DNA of 47,299 nt from Rhodoferax sp. (lineage in GTDB: Bacteria > Pseudomonadota > Gammaproteobacteria > Burkholderiales > Burkholderiaceae_C). This document shows, in pieces, positions 27,746 through 36,248 of this stretch (the first letter of the stretch is position 1; each line of letters starts with the position of its first letter). Under the pieces are notes generated by a model that did no database searches, was not told the DNA's origin, and saw nothing but the letters and a program-made list of their open reading frames with translations. The position numbers and the translations under genes were made by a program. The stretch covers positions 1 through 47,299 of the forward strand of contig NZ_JAQTXM010000032.1 of NCBI RefSeq assembly GCF_028688795.1, given 5' to 3'.

Positions 27746-28483
27746 TTAGCCCATGTGCAAACCACCGTTGACCGAGAACTCGGCACCGGTCGCGTAGCCG
27801 CCTTCGTTAGACGCCAACCAGGCGATGATGGACGCAATCTCAGACGGCTCACCCAAGCGCTTCACAGGCACGGTGGCAATGATCTTGTCGAGCACTTCCT
27901 GGCGAATGGCCTTGACCATGTCGGTGCCAATGTAACCTGGGCTCACGGTGTTGACCGTGACGCCTTTGGTGGCCAACTCTTGGGCCAACGCCATGCTGAA
28001 ACCATGCATACCGGCTTTGGCAGCCGAGTAGTTGGTTTGACCAGCTTGACCCTTAACGCCGTTCACGCTGGAGATGTTAATGATGCGACCCCAGCCTTTT
28101 TCAACCATGTCACCGACCACTTGTTTGGTCACGTTGAACATGGAGTTCAGGTTGGTCTCGATCACGGCGTCCCAGTCTTCGCGCGACATTTTCAGGAACA
28201 TGCGGTCACGGGTGATACCGGCGTTGTTGACCAGCAGGTCAATGCTGCCGTGCTCGGCCTTGGCTTTGGTGAAGGCTTCCACGGTGGAATCCCAGTCACC
28301 CACGTTGCCGGCCGACGCGTAAAACGTGTAGCCCAGCGCAGCTTGCTCAGCCACCCATTTGGCATGGTCACGGGTTGGGCCGCAACCTGCGATGACCGTG
28401 AAACCTTCTTTGCTCAAACGCTGGCAAATGGCGGTTCCGATGCCACCCATACCGCCGGTGACATATGCTACTTTTTGACTCAT
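27746..28483 (-). CDS. phaB: Acetoacetyl-CoA reductase PhaB
   Basis: NADPH-dependent short-chain dehydrogenase (245 aa) that reduces acetoacetyl-CoA to (R)-3-hydroxybutyryl-CoA for polyhydroxybutyrate. The cofactor motif is TGGMGGIGTAI, NNAGITRD is present, and the catalytic serine, Y152 and K156 lie in INISSVNG and NYSAAKAGMHG. A GAGGAG ribosome-binding site precedes the ATG. It is last in phaC-phaA-phaB. Confidence 0.95.
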   Translation of the reverse strand: MSQKVAYVTGGMGGIGTAICQRLSKEGFTVIAGCGPTRDHAKWVAEQAALGYTFYASAGNVGDWDSTVEAFTKAKAEHGSIDLLVNNAGITRDRMFLKMSREDWDAVIETNLNSMFNVTKQVVGDMVEKGWGRIINISSVNGVKGQAGQTNYSAAKAGMHGFSMALAQELATKGVTVNTVSPGYIGTDMVKAIRQEVLDKIIATVPVKRLGEPSEIASIIAWLASNEGGYATGAEFSVNGGLHMG

Positions 28484-28540
28484 TCAATTCTCCTCTTTGT
28501 TAATACGAAATCTGCTTAAAACTCAATTATGAAGGCTAAA

Positions 28541-29719
28541 TCAGCGCTCCAACGCAAGGGAAACCCCCATACCGCCGCCAATACACAGGGCAGCCAAGCC
28601 CTTCTTGGCGTTGCGGCGCTGCATTTCGTGCAGCAAGGTAACCAAAATGCGGCAACCGGACGCGCCAATCGGGTGGCCAATGGCAATGGCGCCACCGTTC
28701 ACGTTCACTTTGGATGGGTCGACCTCAAGCAATTGATTCACAGCGCAAGCTTGTGCAGCAAAGGCCTCGTTCAATTCAAACAGATCCACATCACCCACGC
28801 TCCAGCCGGCACGGGCCAGCGCCTTGCGCGAAGCAGACACTGGGCCCAAGCCCATTTGCGCTGGATCCACACCGGTGGTACCAAACGCAGCAATGCGTGC
28901 CAAAGGAGTCAAGCCCAGGGCTGCGGCTTTTTTGGCCGTCATGACCATCACGGCAGCTGCACCGTCATTGATGCCTGATGCGTTACCGGCAGTGACCGAG
29001 CCGGCCTTGTCAAACGCTGGGCGCAAACCTGCTAAAGCTTCTGCATTGGATTTGCGGTTCAGGAACTCGTCGGTGTTAAAAACCAGCGGGTCGCCCTTGC
29101 GCTGAGGAATCAACACGTCAACGATTTCGTCCTTGAACTTGCCAGCATCTTGGGCGGCAGCGGCTTTTTGCTGGCTGGACAATGCCAGGGCATCTTGCAT
29201 GTCGCGGCTGATGCTGCAAGCTTTTGCCACGTTTTCTGCGGTGATACCCATGTGGTACTGGTTGTAAACGTCCCACAGGCCGTCCACAATCATGGAGTCA
29301 ATCATCTTCCAGTCGCCCATGCGCATGCCGTCGCGCGAGCCCATCAGCACATGAGGTGACGCGCTCATGTTTTCCTGGCCACCGGCAATCACGATGTCGC
29401 TGTCGCCCCAAGCCACTGACTGCGCAGCCAGCATGACGGCCTTCAGACCAGAGCCACACACCGCATTGATGGTCAATGCGGGCGTTTCCTGCGCCAAACC
29501 GGCTTTCAGGGTGGACTGGCGCGCCGGGTTTTGTCCTGAACCTGCGGCCAGCACTTGGCCCAGAATCACTTCACCAATTTGGTCAGCGCTCAAACCCGTG
29601 CGTGCCAACAAGGCCTTGATGACGGTGGCACCCAATTCCGGGGCAGCAACTTTTGCCAGTGAACCACCAAATTTACCTACGGCTGTACGCGCCGCTGAAA
29701 CGATAACGATGTCTTCCAT
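28541..29719 (-). CDS. phaA: Acetyl-CoA C-acetyltransferase (beta-ketothiolase) PhaA
   Basis: Condenses two acetyl-CoA to acetoacetyl-CoA, the first step of polyhydroxybutyrate synthesis. The 392-aa thiolase has the nucleophile C88 in NAVCGSGLKAV, the IAGGQENMS motif, NEAFAAQ, GGAIAIGHPIGASG, and the C-terminal catalytic Cys in CIGGGMG. An AGGAGA ribosome-binding site precedes the start. It sits between phaC and phaB. Confidence 0.95.
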   Translation of the reverse strand: MEDIVIVSAARTAVGKFGGSLAKVAAPELGATVIKALLARTGLSADQIGEVILGQVLAAGSGQNPARQSTLKAGLAQETPALTINAVCGSGLKAVMLAAQSVAWGDSDIVIAGGQENMSASPHVLMGSRDGMRMGDWKMIDSMIVDGLWDVYNQYHMGITAENVAKACSISRDMQDALALSSQQKAAAAQDAGKFKDEIVDVLIPQRKGDPLVFNTDEFLNRKSNAEALAGLRPAFDKAGSVTAGNASGINDGAAAVMVMTAKKAAALGLTPLARIAAFGTTGVDPAQMGLGPVSASRKALARAGWSVGDVDLFELNEAFAAQACAVNQLLEVDPSKVNVNGGAIAIGHPIGASGCRILVTLLHEMQRRNAKKGLAALCIGGGMGVSLALER

Positions 29720-29771
29720 GTTGTCTCCTGAGTCCTGGTTAAAAAATCAAACAATACCAAAAAATTAAAAA

Positions 29772-31496
29772 TCAAGCCCGAGCTTTGACATAGCTGCCGG
29801 GTGCAGGCTCGATGGCCTTGTATTTGCCCTTGCCATAGGTTTTGGGCGCGGAAATTTCTTTACCGGCTTGTGCAGCCAGCCAATTAGACCAGTCCGTCCA
29901 CCAACTGCCTTTGTGTTCAACGGCGGTGGTTAACCACTGATCAACCGTTTTAGGCAACTTGCCGTCATCACGAATCCAGTGGCTGCGTTTGCCTTTAGCG
30001 GGCGGGTTGATCACGCCGGCAATGTGGCCGGATGCGCCCATGACAAAACGCTTTTTTCCTGGCAGAAACTGGGTGGTGGCATAGGCGCCGCCAATCGGCA
30101 CAATGTGATCTTCGCGCGAACCATAGATGTACGCGGGAATATCGACCAAATTCAGGTCAATTTTTTCGCCACACACAATCGCCTTGCCCGGCTTGGTCAG
30201 GTTATTTTCAAGGTAGGTGTTGCGCAAGTACCAAGCGTAAAACGGGCCAGACAGGTTGGTGCCATCGCTGTTCCAGTACAGCAGGTCAAACGGGGGAGGC
30301 GTTTCGCCTTTGAGGTAGTTGCCCACCACGTAGTTCCACACCAGATCATTCGGGCGCAAAAAGCTGAACGTGCTGCCCAGGTCTTTGCCCTTCATCAGGC
30401 CGCCTTTGCCCATTTCCTGTTCGCGGTATTTGACAAAGCCTTCATCAATGAACACGTCCAACACGCCCGTATCAGAAAAGTCGAGCATGGAGGTCAGGAG
30501 CGTGACGCTGGCCACTGGTTTTTCACCACGCGCTGCCAGCACTGCCAACGCCGTGCCAAGCATCGTGCCGCCCACGCAGAAACCCAGTGCATTGATGGTT
30601 TTTGAGCCAGATATTTCTTGCGTGACCGAAATCGCCTTGATCACCGCTTTCTCAATGTAATCGTCCCAAGTGGCCTTGGCCAAAGACGCATCGGGGTTAC
30701 GCCAGCTCACCAGAAACGTGCGATGACCTTGCGCCACGGCGTACCGCACCAGCGAGTTTTCAGCTTGCAGGTCAAGAATGTAAAACTTGTTGATGCTCGG
30801 TGGCACCATCAGGAAAGGTTTCTCAAAGACCTTGTCGGTCAGAGGCTTGTACTCAAGGAGCTGAAAGTATTCGTTTTCAAAGACCACAGCACCTTCGGTG
30901 GTCGCCACGTTTTTGCCGACCTCAAACACGCTTTCGTCGGTCATTGACACATGGCCTTGCTTGATGTCGTGCAGCAGGTTTTGAATGCCTTTGGCAATGC
31001 TCTCGCCTTTGGTGTCAATGGCTCTCTTCTGGGCTTCGGCATTGGTTGCCATGAAGTTGCTGGGGGCTGCAGCGGCGGTGAGCTGCTCAACCGCAAATTG
31101 AATGCGGGCACGGGTTTTGGCGTCCGTATCGACGGCGTCTGCCATCTGTGTGAGGGTTTTGGCGTTCAGTAAATAAGCCGCAGCTGAGAAAGCCGCCGCC
31201 GGGTTAGCCGTCCAGGCCTCATTGGCAAAACGCCGGTCAGTGAGCTTGGCAGCACCTTGCAGGCTGCTGGTAAAGAGCTCACTGGCTTCTTCCAAGTACT
31301 GCTTTTGTAGCGCTTGCAGCTTTTCAGGGGAAAACTTGATTTTGGGGGGCTTGGTGGTGGGGGCCATCAGTTTGGGAGCCGCTGCGCCCAAGTCCATGTT
31401 CTGAAACGACTCAAAAGTCTTGGTCCAGCTTTCGGTCATGGTTTGTTGCATTTGTTGGGCCGACTGGAGCCATTGTTCTTGAGCTTTTTCGTTCAT
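29772..31496 (-). CDS. phaC: Class I poly(3-hydroxyalkanoate) synthase PhaC
   Basis: Polymerises (R)-3-hydroxyacyl-CoA into granules. The 574-aa length fits class I enzymes. The catalytic C307 lies in the lipase-like box GFCVGG, and the Asp and His of the triad fit REDHIVPI and GASGHIAGVINPP. WRNPDASLAKATWDDY is a family signature. The first 90 residues are helical and Gln/Lys-rich, as usual for the granule-binding N-terminal domain. GAGGG precedes the ATG. It heads phaC-phaA-phaB; no phasin or PhaR regulator gene is adjacent in the window. Confidence 0.95.
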   Translation of the reverse strand: MNEKAQEQWLQSAQQMQQTMTESWTKTFESFQNMDLGAAAPKLMAPTTKPPKIKFSPEKLQALQKQYLEEASELFTSSLQGAAKLTDRRFANEAWTANPAAAFSAAAYLLNAKTLTQMADAVDTDAKTRARIQFAVEQLTAAAAPSNFMATNAEAQKRAIDTKGESIAKGIQNLLHDIKQGHVSMTDESVFEVGKNVATTEGAVVFENEYFQLLEYKPLTDKVFEKPFLMVPPSINKFYILDLQAENSLVRYAVAQGHRTFLVSWRNPDASLAKATWDDYIEKAVIKAISVTQEISGSKTINALGFCVGGTMLGTALAVLAARGEKPVASVTLLTSMLDFSDTGVLDVFIDEGFVKYREQEMGKGGLMKGKDLGSTFSFLRPNDLVWNYVVGNYLKGETPPPFDLLYWNSDGTNLSGPFYAWYLRNTYLENNLTKPGKAIVCGEKIDLNLVDIPAYIYGSREDHIVPIGGAYATTQFLPGKKRFVMGASGHIAGVINPPAKGKRSHWIRDDGKLPKTVDQWLTTAVEHKGSWWTDWSNWLAAQAGKEISAPKTYGKGKYKAIEPAPGSYVKARA

Positions 31497-31606
31497 TCTT
31501 TACCCTCTGAGTAATCATCAATGTCAAACAAGGCTAGTATCTTAGGGCAAGCCCTTCGAGATCCTGACATTTTCCAATCAACCCCAAAAATTTTCATCTT
31601 CACCCT

Positions 31607-31906
31607 ATGTACATCGTTCCCATAGGCTGGCTTTATGTGGCTGTTCTGATGGCTGCGGCCGAAGCCACCAACACCAACGGCACCGTGCTGGGCGGGCTCA
31701 TCACCTTTGTTTTATACGGACTGCTGCCCGTGGGGCTGGTGGTGTATGTGATGGGTGCACCCGGGCGCAAACGCGCCATCAAGGCCAAAGAACAGGCCGA
31801 AATAGTTGCCACACAAGCGGCGTCAAGTGCGGCATCAGACACCGCGCCAGATGCTCACGCAAAAACGCCCACTGACCCGGTCACGCCGGTGCGAAAAGAG
31901 GCGTGA
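31607..31906 (+). CDS. Small membrane protein of unknown function
   Basis: A 99-aa protein with two hydrophobic segments (GWLYVAVLMAAAEATN and GGLITFVLYGLLPVGLVVYVMG) and a charged, Ala/Pro/Thr-rich C-terminal tail. It does not match a family I can name, but ORFs of this kind are common near phaC in related bacteria. It lies divergent from phaC. Its last 72 bases overlap the 3' end of pgeF on the other strand, so its tail is constrained by, or grew into, that gene. Confidence 0.6.
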   Translation: MYIVPIGWLYVAVLMAAAEATNTNGTVLGGLITFVLYGLLPVGLVVYVMGAPGRKRAIKAKEQAEIVATQAASSAASDTAPDAHAKTPTDPVTPVRKEA

Positions 31907-32617
31907 CGCATTGCCAACCGTGCACCAGGCTGCGCTGCTGTTGTTGCCGTAAACCTGTGTCACGCCAAGCGCGCGCAGGCGTAAGCGGGCCAGGCCGGCC
32001 AAATCCGCCAACCATTTGCCTGACGCCAGGGGCTGAAAACACGCAGCAGCAGACCGGTCTTGTGAGTTGAATGCCGTGCGCACCTCGTCACCCACCTCAA
32101 ACGCGTCAGGCCCAATGCACGGGCCCAACCACGCTATTATTTCAGTAGCTGATTGCGCTTTATCCATAAGGGCTAGAGCACTAAAACTCTTGTAAGTTGC
32201 TTCAAGCACACCCACACCACCCTGCCCGGCCAAACCTCGCCAGCCAGCGTGCGCAGCAGCCACCGCTTGGCCCTGCCGGGTGGTGAACAACACCGGCAAG
32301 CAGTCAGCCACCATCACGGTGCAGGCCACACCAAATTGATTGGTGATGCAGGCGTCTGCCACCGTGCCGTCCTGGCTGTTGGCGTCTAAAAACACCACGT
32401 CAGCGCCATGCACCTGGTTCAAAAACACCGGGCGTACGGCCAATGCAGCTTGCAGGGTGGCCCGGTTGGCCGCCACATCGGCTGGGTTGTCGCCCACGTG
32501 GTCACCCAAATTCAAGCTGTCGTAGGGTGCGCGTGACACGCCGCCTGCGCGCGTGCTGCACACGGCGCGCACTCCGGCGGGCGCGGGCCAGTCGGGGATC
32601 AGCCAATCGGGGTTCAT
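31835..32617 (-). CDS. pgeF: PgeF/YfiH family (multicopper polyphenol oxidase-like) purine/peptidoglycan-editing enzyme
   Basis: A 260-aa protein of the DUF152 family. Relatives act as purine nucleoside phosphorylase/adenosine deaminase-like enzymes (LACC1 group) and in peptidoglycan editing (PgeF). The metal-binding residues H70 (NQVHGADV), C106 (VADCLPV) and H123 (AAHAGWRG) are present, as is IGPDAFEVGDEV. Residues about 145-162 (FSALALMDKAQSATEIIA) form an extra stretch encoded by a copy of the dispersed repeat, between two conserved blocks. Its 3' end overlaps the small membrane protein gene on the other strand. Confidence 0.9.
   Translation of the reverse strand: MNPDWLIPDWPAPAGVRAVCSTRAGGVSRAPYDSLNLGDHVGDNPADVAANRATLQAALAVRPVFLNQVHGADVVFLDANSQDGTVADACITNQFGVACTVMVADCLPVLFTTRQGQAVAAAHAGWRGLAGQGGVGVLEATYKSFSALALMDKAQSATEIIAWLGPCIGPDAFEVGDEVRTAFNSQDRSAAACFQPLASGKWLADLAGLARLRLRALGVTQVYGNNSSAAWCTVGNASRLFSHRRDRVSGRFCVSIWRGV
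32130..32185 (-). repeat. Dispersed repeat, copy 6 (inside pgeF, sense)
   Basis: On the minus strand: CTCTAGCCCTTATGGATAAAG, then CGCAATCAGCTACTGAAATA. It is read in the same sense and frame as the dapE and prmB copies, giving LALMDKAQSAT. It matches the intergenic copies closely, so it is a recent or conserved insertion. Confidence 0.8.
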
Positions 32618-32640
32618 GGCGAAATTTTGTTCACTGTGTC

Positions 32641-32670
32641 AACGCGCCATGCTTTTCAGCATGGCGCGTT
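32641..32670. terminator. Perfect 12-bp inverted repeat, possible terminator
   Basis: AACGCGCCATGC (32641-32652) and GCATGGCGCGTT (32659-32670) form a perfect stem with a 6-base loop, in the short gap between ycaO and pgeF. It probably ends the ycaO transcript or separates the two genes. No proper T-run follows on the minus strand, so termination strength is uncertain. Confidence 0.6.
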
Positions 32671-32700
32671 TCATCTTGCTGATGATCAGCGCTTTGCAAG

Positions 32701-34428
32701 TCAGGCAAAGGCGTGAACCTTGTCGTAGGCAGCCAGCAGTTTGTGGTGCATCTCAAACCCATCCAGCGCCAAGCCAGGTGCGCCGAGACCCATGAAGCGG
32801 TCTTCCTGCATGATCAAGGCATGCGCTTGCGCCAGCGGACCGGCGCCGTAGAGCAAGGCTAAGGTGTCCAGATACGGGCCACTGTCGCCCATGTCCGCCA
32901 GGTTGATCAGGTTCTTGATGCAGGCATAAACGCGTTTGCGCTCGGGGTTGCACTGGTCAAAGTTCAAAATCCATTCACAACCTTCCAGCGTGGCGGCTTC
33001 GTCGCCCACGGCCAACGCCAGCAGGGTCTTGAGCTCTCCCAGACGCAAATCGCTCCAGAACGACCCGGCATCAGCAGCCAAACCAATCAGACCCGGCACA
33101 GGGCGGTGGTCCGCCAGGTTGGAATCGTTCAGGGTGTCGAGCAGATCGACGCACTCTTCGTCGTCCAGATCGGGCAGGTTCAAGATGGCTTCGCGGAAGT
33201 CATTCGCAATGCTGTTGTTCTCAAACTCCAGGTCGTCAATCGGGTAAATTTCTGACAGGCCCGGCACCAGCACGCGGCAGGCGTACACGCCCAGCTGCAC
33301 AAAATCGGCAATGTAGACCTGATGGCCGTCGTGCTGCAGGCGCTCCAGGCTCCAGGCGTAGTCTTCGGCGGTGGTGCTGCTGAAGTTCCAGTCAACAAAC
33401 TCATAGTCGGCCACATCACCCAAAAACTTCCAGTGAATGACGCCGCTTGAGTCGACAAAATGGATCTCGATGTTGGTCGAGCTAGCGGTTTCTTCCAGGT
33501 CAAAGCCGGGTGCAGGAAAGCCTGACAGTGCATCCAGCGCACGGCCTTGCAGCAATTCGGTCAAGGCGCGCTCCAGCGCCACCTCAAAGCGCGGGTGCGC
33601 GCCAAAGCTGGCAAAGCAACCCTGATCCAGCGGATTCAGCAGCGTGACATTCATCACCGGGTATTGGCCACCCAACGAGGCGTCTTTCACCAGAATGCCA
33701 AAGCCGGCCTCACGCAGGGCTGCAATGCCACGGGCAATTCGCGGGTAGCGGGCAATCACGGCCTCGGGCACATCCGGCAGGCAAATACCTTCGCTGATGA
33801 TGCGGGCTTTGACTGAGCGCTCAAAAATCTCCGACAGCGCCTGCGTGCGGGCTTCCATTTGGGTGTTGCCAGCTGACATGCCGTTGCTGACATACAGGTT
33901 GCCAATTATATTGACCGGGAAATACACGGTTTGGCCATCGCTCTGGCGCACGTAAGGCAGGGCACAAATGCCGCGATCCGTGGCGCCTGAATTGAAGTCA
34001 ACCAGCGCGCTGGCGTCCACGTTGCCCTGTGGGTTGTAGAGCTTGTGCAGTTCAGGCGTCAACAACTCGGCAGGCCAGGTTTCGTCTTCTGGCACGGCAA
34101 ACCAGCGCTCTTGCGGAAAATGCACATGAGCGCGGCTGGTCAGATCGGGGCCGAGGTAGAAATGGGTCCAGAAATAATGGGTCGACAAGCGCTCAAAAAA
34201 CTCGCCCAAAGCGCTGGCCAGGCAGGCCAGGCGGCTGGCACCTTTGCCGTTGGTGAACAACAATGGGCAATCACGGTCACGAATGTGCACCGACCAGATG
34301 CCGTCCACCGGGTTGAGCCAGCTGCGTTCTTCAATGTGGAAACCCAAGGCCTGCAGCTTGCCCAAGAGCGTGCTGATGGTGGTTTCGAGGGCGGCATCTT
34401 TGCCAGGAATAAAGGTAGTGTGTGTCAT
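32701..34428 (-). CDS. ycaO: YcaO family protein (ribosomal S12 methylthiotransferase accessory type)
   Basis: A 575-aa protein resembling E. coli YcaO, an ATP-dependent fold named after it that in E. coli supports beta-methylthiolation of ribosomal protein S12. The N-terminal THTTFIPGKDAALE, WSVHIRDRDCPLLFTNGKGA and ASALGEFFERLST align with E. coli YcaO; ATP-binding glutamates are expected in EFFERLST and in MEARTQALSEIFERSVKA. The frame extends 26 codons upstream, but the ATG giving MTHTTFIPGKD matches the relative. No leader peptide or partner gene for a peptide natural product is nearby, so the housekeeping role is favoured. Confidence 0.88.
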   Translation of the reverse strand: MTHTTFIPGKDAALETTISTLLGKLQALGFHIEERSWLNPVDGIWSVHIRDRDCPLLFTNGKGASRLACLASALGEFFERLSTHYFWTHFYLGPDLTSRAHVHFPQERWFAVPEDETWPAELLTPELHKLYNPQGNVDASALVDFNSGATDRGICALPYVRQSDGQTVYFPVNIIGNLYVSNGMSAGNTQMEARTQALSEIFERSVKARIISEGICLPDVPEAVIARYPRIARGIAALREAGFGILVKDASLGGQYPVMNVTLLNPLDQGCFASFGAHPRFEVALERALTELLQGRALDALSGFPAPGFDLEETASSTNIEIHFVDSSGVIHWKFLGDVADYEFVDWNFSSTTAEDYAWSLERLQHDGHQVYIADFVQLGVYACRVLVPGLSEIYPIDDLEFENNSIANDFREAILNLPDLDDEECVDLLDTLNDSNLADHRPVPGLIGLAADAGSFWSDLRLGELKTLLALAVGDEAATLEGCEWILNFDQCNPERKRVYACIKNLINLADMGDSGPYLDTLALLYGAGPLAQAHALIMQEDRFMGLGAPGLALDGFEMHHKLLAAYDKVHAFA

Positions 34429-34533
34429 CACTCCAGCATAACCCATGGCCCGACCGCACCCGCGCAGGCACCGTGCTGAAAACGCTAGACTTGAGGTTTT
34501 GCCCAATCAGCCCCCCAATTGCGAAAGACCTTC

Positions 34534-34836
34534 ATGATTCTTGAACTAGCCGATTTTTCCATCCAGCCCGGACAAAACGCAGCCTTTGAAGAAGCCATTC
34601 AGCGCGGACTGCAAACGGTCATTGCACACGCCAAAGGTTTTCAAGGCTTCACGCTAAACCACGGCATTGAAAACCCACAGCGCTACATCTTGCAAATTAT
34701 CTGGACCACTTTGGAAGACCATACTGTTGGTTTTCGTGGCTCCCCTGCGTTTGGCGAATGGCGTGCCATCGTCGGCCCGTTTTTTGCCAGCCCGCCGGTG
34801 GTGGAGCACTTCAACCTGTTGGCCAAGTCAGCCTAA
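34534..34836 (+). CDS. Antibiotic biosynthesis monooxygenase (ABM) domain protein
   Basis: A 100-aa protein with the ferredoxin-like alpha-beta ABM fold: MILELADFSIQPGQNAAFEE, the ENPQRYILQIIWTTLEDHTV strand, and a C-terminal beta strand ending VVEHFNLL. Such proteins form dimers and include quinol monooxygenases and haem-degrading enzymes, but the substrate cannot be inferred. The frame starts five codons earlier with TTG; the ATG at 34534 is preferred because the domain begins there. It is divergent from ycaO and lies 70 bases before the fumarylacetoacetase-family gene. Confidence 0.75.
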   Translation: MILELADFSIQPGQNAAFEEAIQRGLQTVIAHAKGFQGFTLNHGIENPQRYILQIIWTTLEDHTVGFRGSPAFGEWRAIVGPFFASPPVVEHFNLLAKSA

Positions 34837-34906
34837 GCTTGCCACTACGTTCAAGCCCAAAGAATAGCCATGCCAAATTCCCTAACCCCACCCAGGCCAT
34901 ACTGAC

Positions 34907-35602
34907 ATGACGTTTGCATTTCCACCTGCCCCCACCGTGTCCGTGCCCGTGCTTGGCTCTGGCGCGCTGTTTCCGGTACACCGCGTCTACTGTGTCGGTC
35001 GCAACTATGCCGAGCACGCACAAGAGATGGGGCACACCGGGCGTGAGCCACCTTTTTTCTTCATGAAGCCGGCCGATGCCGTGCTGGTGGTACCGCCTGG
35101 CAGCGTCACTGCCCTGCCCTACCCCAGCTTGACCAGTAACTTTCACCATGAAATCGAGCTTGTGGTGGCGATTGGCACTGGCGGAAAGAACATCACGGTA
35201 GAACAGGCCCCAAGCCATATTTTTGGCTACGCCGTGGGCCTGGACATGACACGCCGCGACCTGCAAAACGACATGAAGGCACAAGGCCGCCCTTGGTGCA
35301 TTGGCAAAGGCTTTGACCAATCTGCCCCGATTGGACCGATCACGCCCAAGGCCGCGGCAGGCAGCATCAGCCAGGCAGCGATTGACTTGCAGGTCAATGG
35401 TGTGCAGCGCCAACATGGCACGATTGACCAGTTGATCTGGAACATCTCGGAAACGATTGCCCAGCTCTCAGCCGCCTGGGCACTGCAACCCGGTGACCTG
35501 ATTTACACCGGCACACCCGCTGGCGTGGGCGCGGTGGTGCGTGGGGACATCCTGAACGGCAGCATCAGCGGCCTGACGAGCATTGAATTGAAAGTAAGCT
35601 GA
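34907..35602 (+). CDS. Fumarylacetoacetate hydrolase (FAH) family protein, fumarylpyruvate-hydrolase-like
   Basis: A 231-aa enzyme of the FAH superfamily, which hydrolyses carbon-carbon bonds in acylpyruvates or related keto acids using Mg2+ or Ca2+. Metal-binding acidic residues are in FHHEIELVVAIG and GYAVGLDMTRRDLQ. YCVGRNYAEHAQEMG and PGDLIYTGTPAGVGAV are family hallmarks. The short single-domain form suggests a fumarylpyruvate or acylpyruvate hydrolase (NagK/YcgM-like). No other aromatic degradation gene is adjacent, so the substrate is unsure. Confidence 0.88.
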   Translation: MTFAFPPAPTVSVPVLGSGALFPVHRVYCVGRNYAEHAQEMGHTGREPPFFFMKPADAVLVVPPGSVTALPYPSLTSNFHHEIELVVAIGTGGKNITVEQAPSHIFGYAVGLDMTRRDLQNDMKAQGRPWCIGKGFDQSAPIGPITPKAAAGSISQAAIDLQVNGVQRQHGTIDQLIWNISETIAQLSAAWALQPGDLIYTGTPAGVGAVVRGDILNGSISGLTSIELKVS

Positions 35603-35622
35603 CATCGGCGGGCAGCTAGTGC

Positions 35623-35640
35623 GGTCGACCTTAGTCGACC
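35623..35640. repeat. GTCGAC-type palindrome, copy C
   Basis: GGTCGAC and GTCGACC flank a CTTA loop, in the 100-base gap between the FAH-family gene and the Nudix gene. It shares its stem with the copy at 26147. Confidence 0.6.
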
Positions 35641-35702
35641 ATGGCTTGCGCCAACCCACCCTGCACATGACCGGCATGTACTTTTGAAATTACACTCCAA
35701 CG

Positions 35703-36248
35703 ATGCACCGCCCCCCCATCAAACATTGCAAAAGCTGCGGCACATCCGTGGTGTACCGGCTACCAGATGACGGCGACACCAAGCTGCGCGCGGTGTGCCC
35801 GGCCTGCGACACGGTTCACTATGAAAACCCGCTCAACGTGGTGGGCACGATTCCCGTGTGGAACGACAAAGTGTTGCTGTGTAAGCGCAACATCGAGCCG
35901 CGTTTTGGCAAGTGGACGCTGCCCGCCGGCTTCATGGAATTGAACGAGACCGTGAGTGAAGGCGCCGCGCGTGAAACGCTTGAGGAAGCCGGTGCGCAGT
36001 TTGAAATGGGCGAATTTTTCTCACTGGTCAACATCCCGCGGGTCGGCCAGGTGCATTTGTTTTACCGCGCACAGCTGCTCAGCGACCAGTTTGAGCCGGG
36101 ATTTGAGACCATTGAGGCACGCCTGTTTACCGAGGAAGACATTCCCTGGGAAGACATCGCTTTCAAGACCGTAGGCGAAACCCTGAAACGTTTTTTTGCA
36201 GACCGCCGCCTGGGCCGTTATGCCATTCATGTCTTTGACATCACCTGA
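35703..36248 (+). CDS. Nudix hydrolase with N-terminal zinc ribbon
   Basis: A 181-aa protein. Residues 9-35 form a zinc ribbon (C9, C12, C32, C35). The complete Nudix box (G-x5-E-x7-REUxEExGU) spans residues 76-98, starting GFMELNE and ending RETLEEAGA. The combination resembles NudC-like and ADP-ribose/NADH pyrophosphatase-type enzymes, but the length is that of the smaller zinc-ribbon Nudix group, whose substrates vary. Its end overlaps a short possible reading frame in another phase. Confidence 0.88.
   Translation: MHRPPIKHCKSCGTSVVYRLPDDGDTKLRAVCPACDTVHYENPLNVVGTIPVWNDKVLLCKRNIEPRFGKWTLPAGFMELNETVSEGAARETLEEAGAQFEMGEFFSLVNIPRVGQVHLFYRAQLLSDQFEPGFETIEARLFTEEDIPWEDIAFKTVGETLKRFFADRRLGRYAIHVFDIT

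Noticed and set aside
32701..34428. YcaO as part of a thiazole/oxazole peptide gene cluster
   Set aside because: No precursor peptide, dehydrogenase or transport gene nearby; the N-terminus and overall layout match the housekeeping E. coli YcaO.
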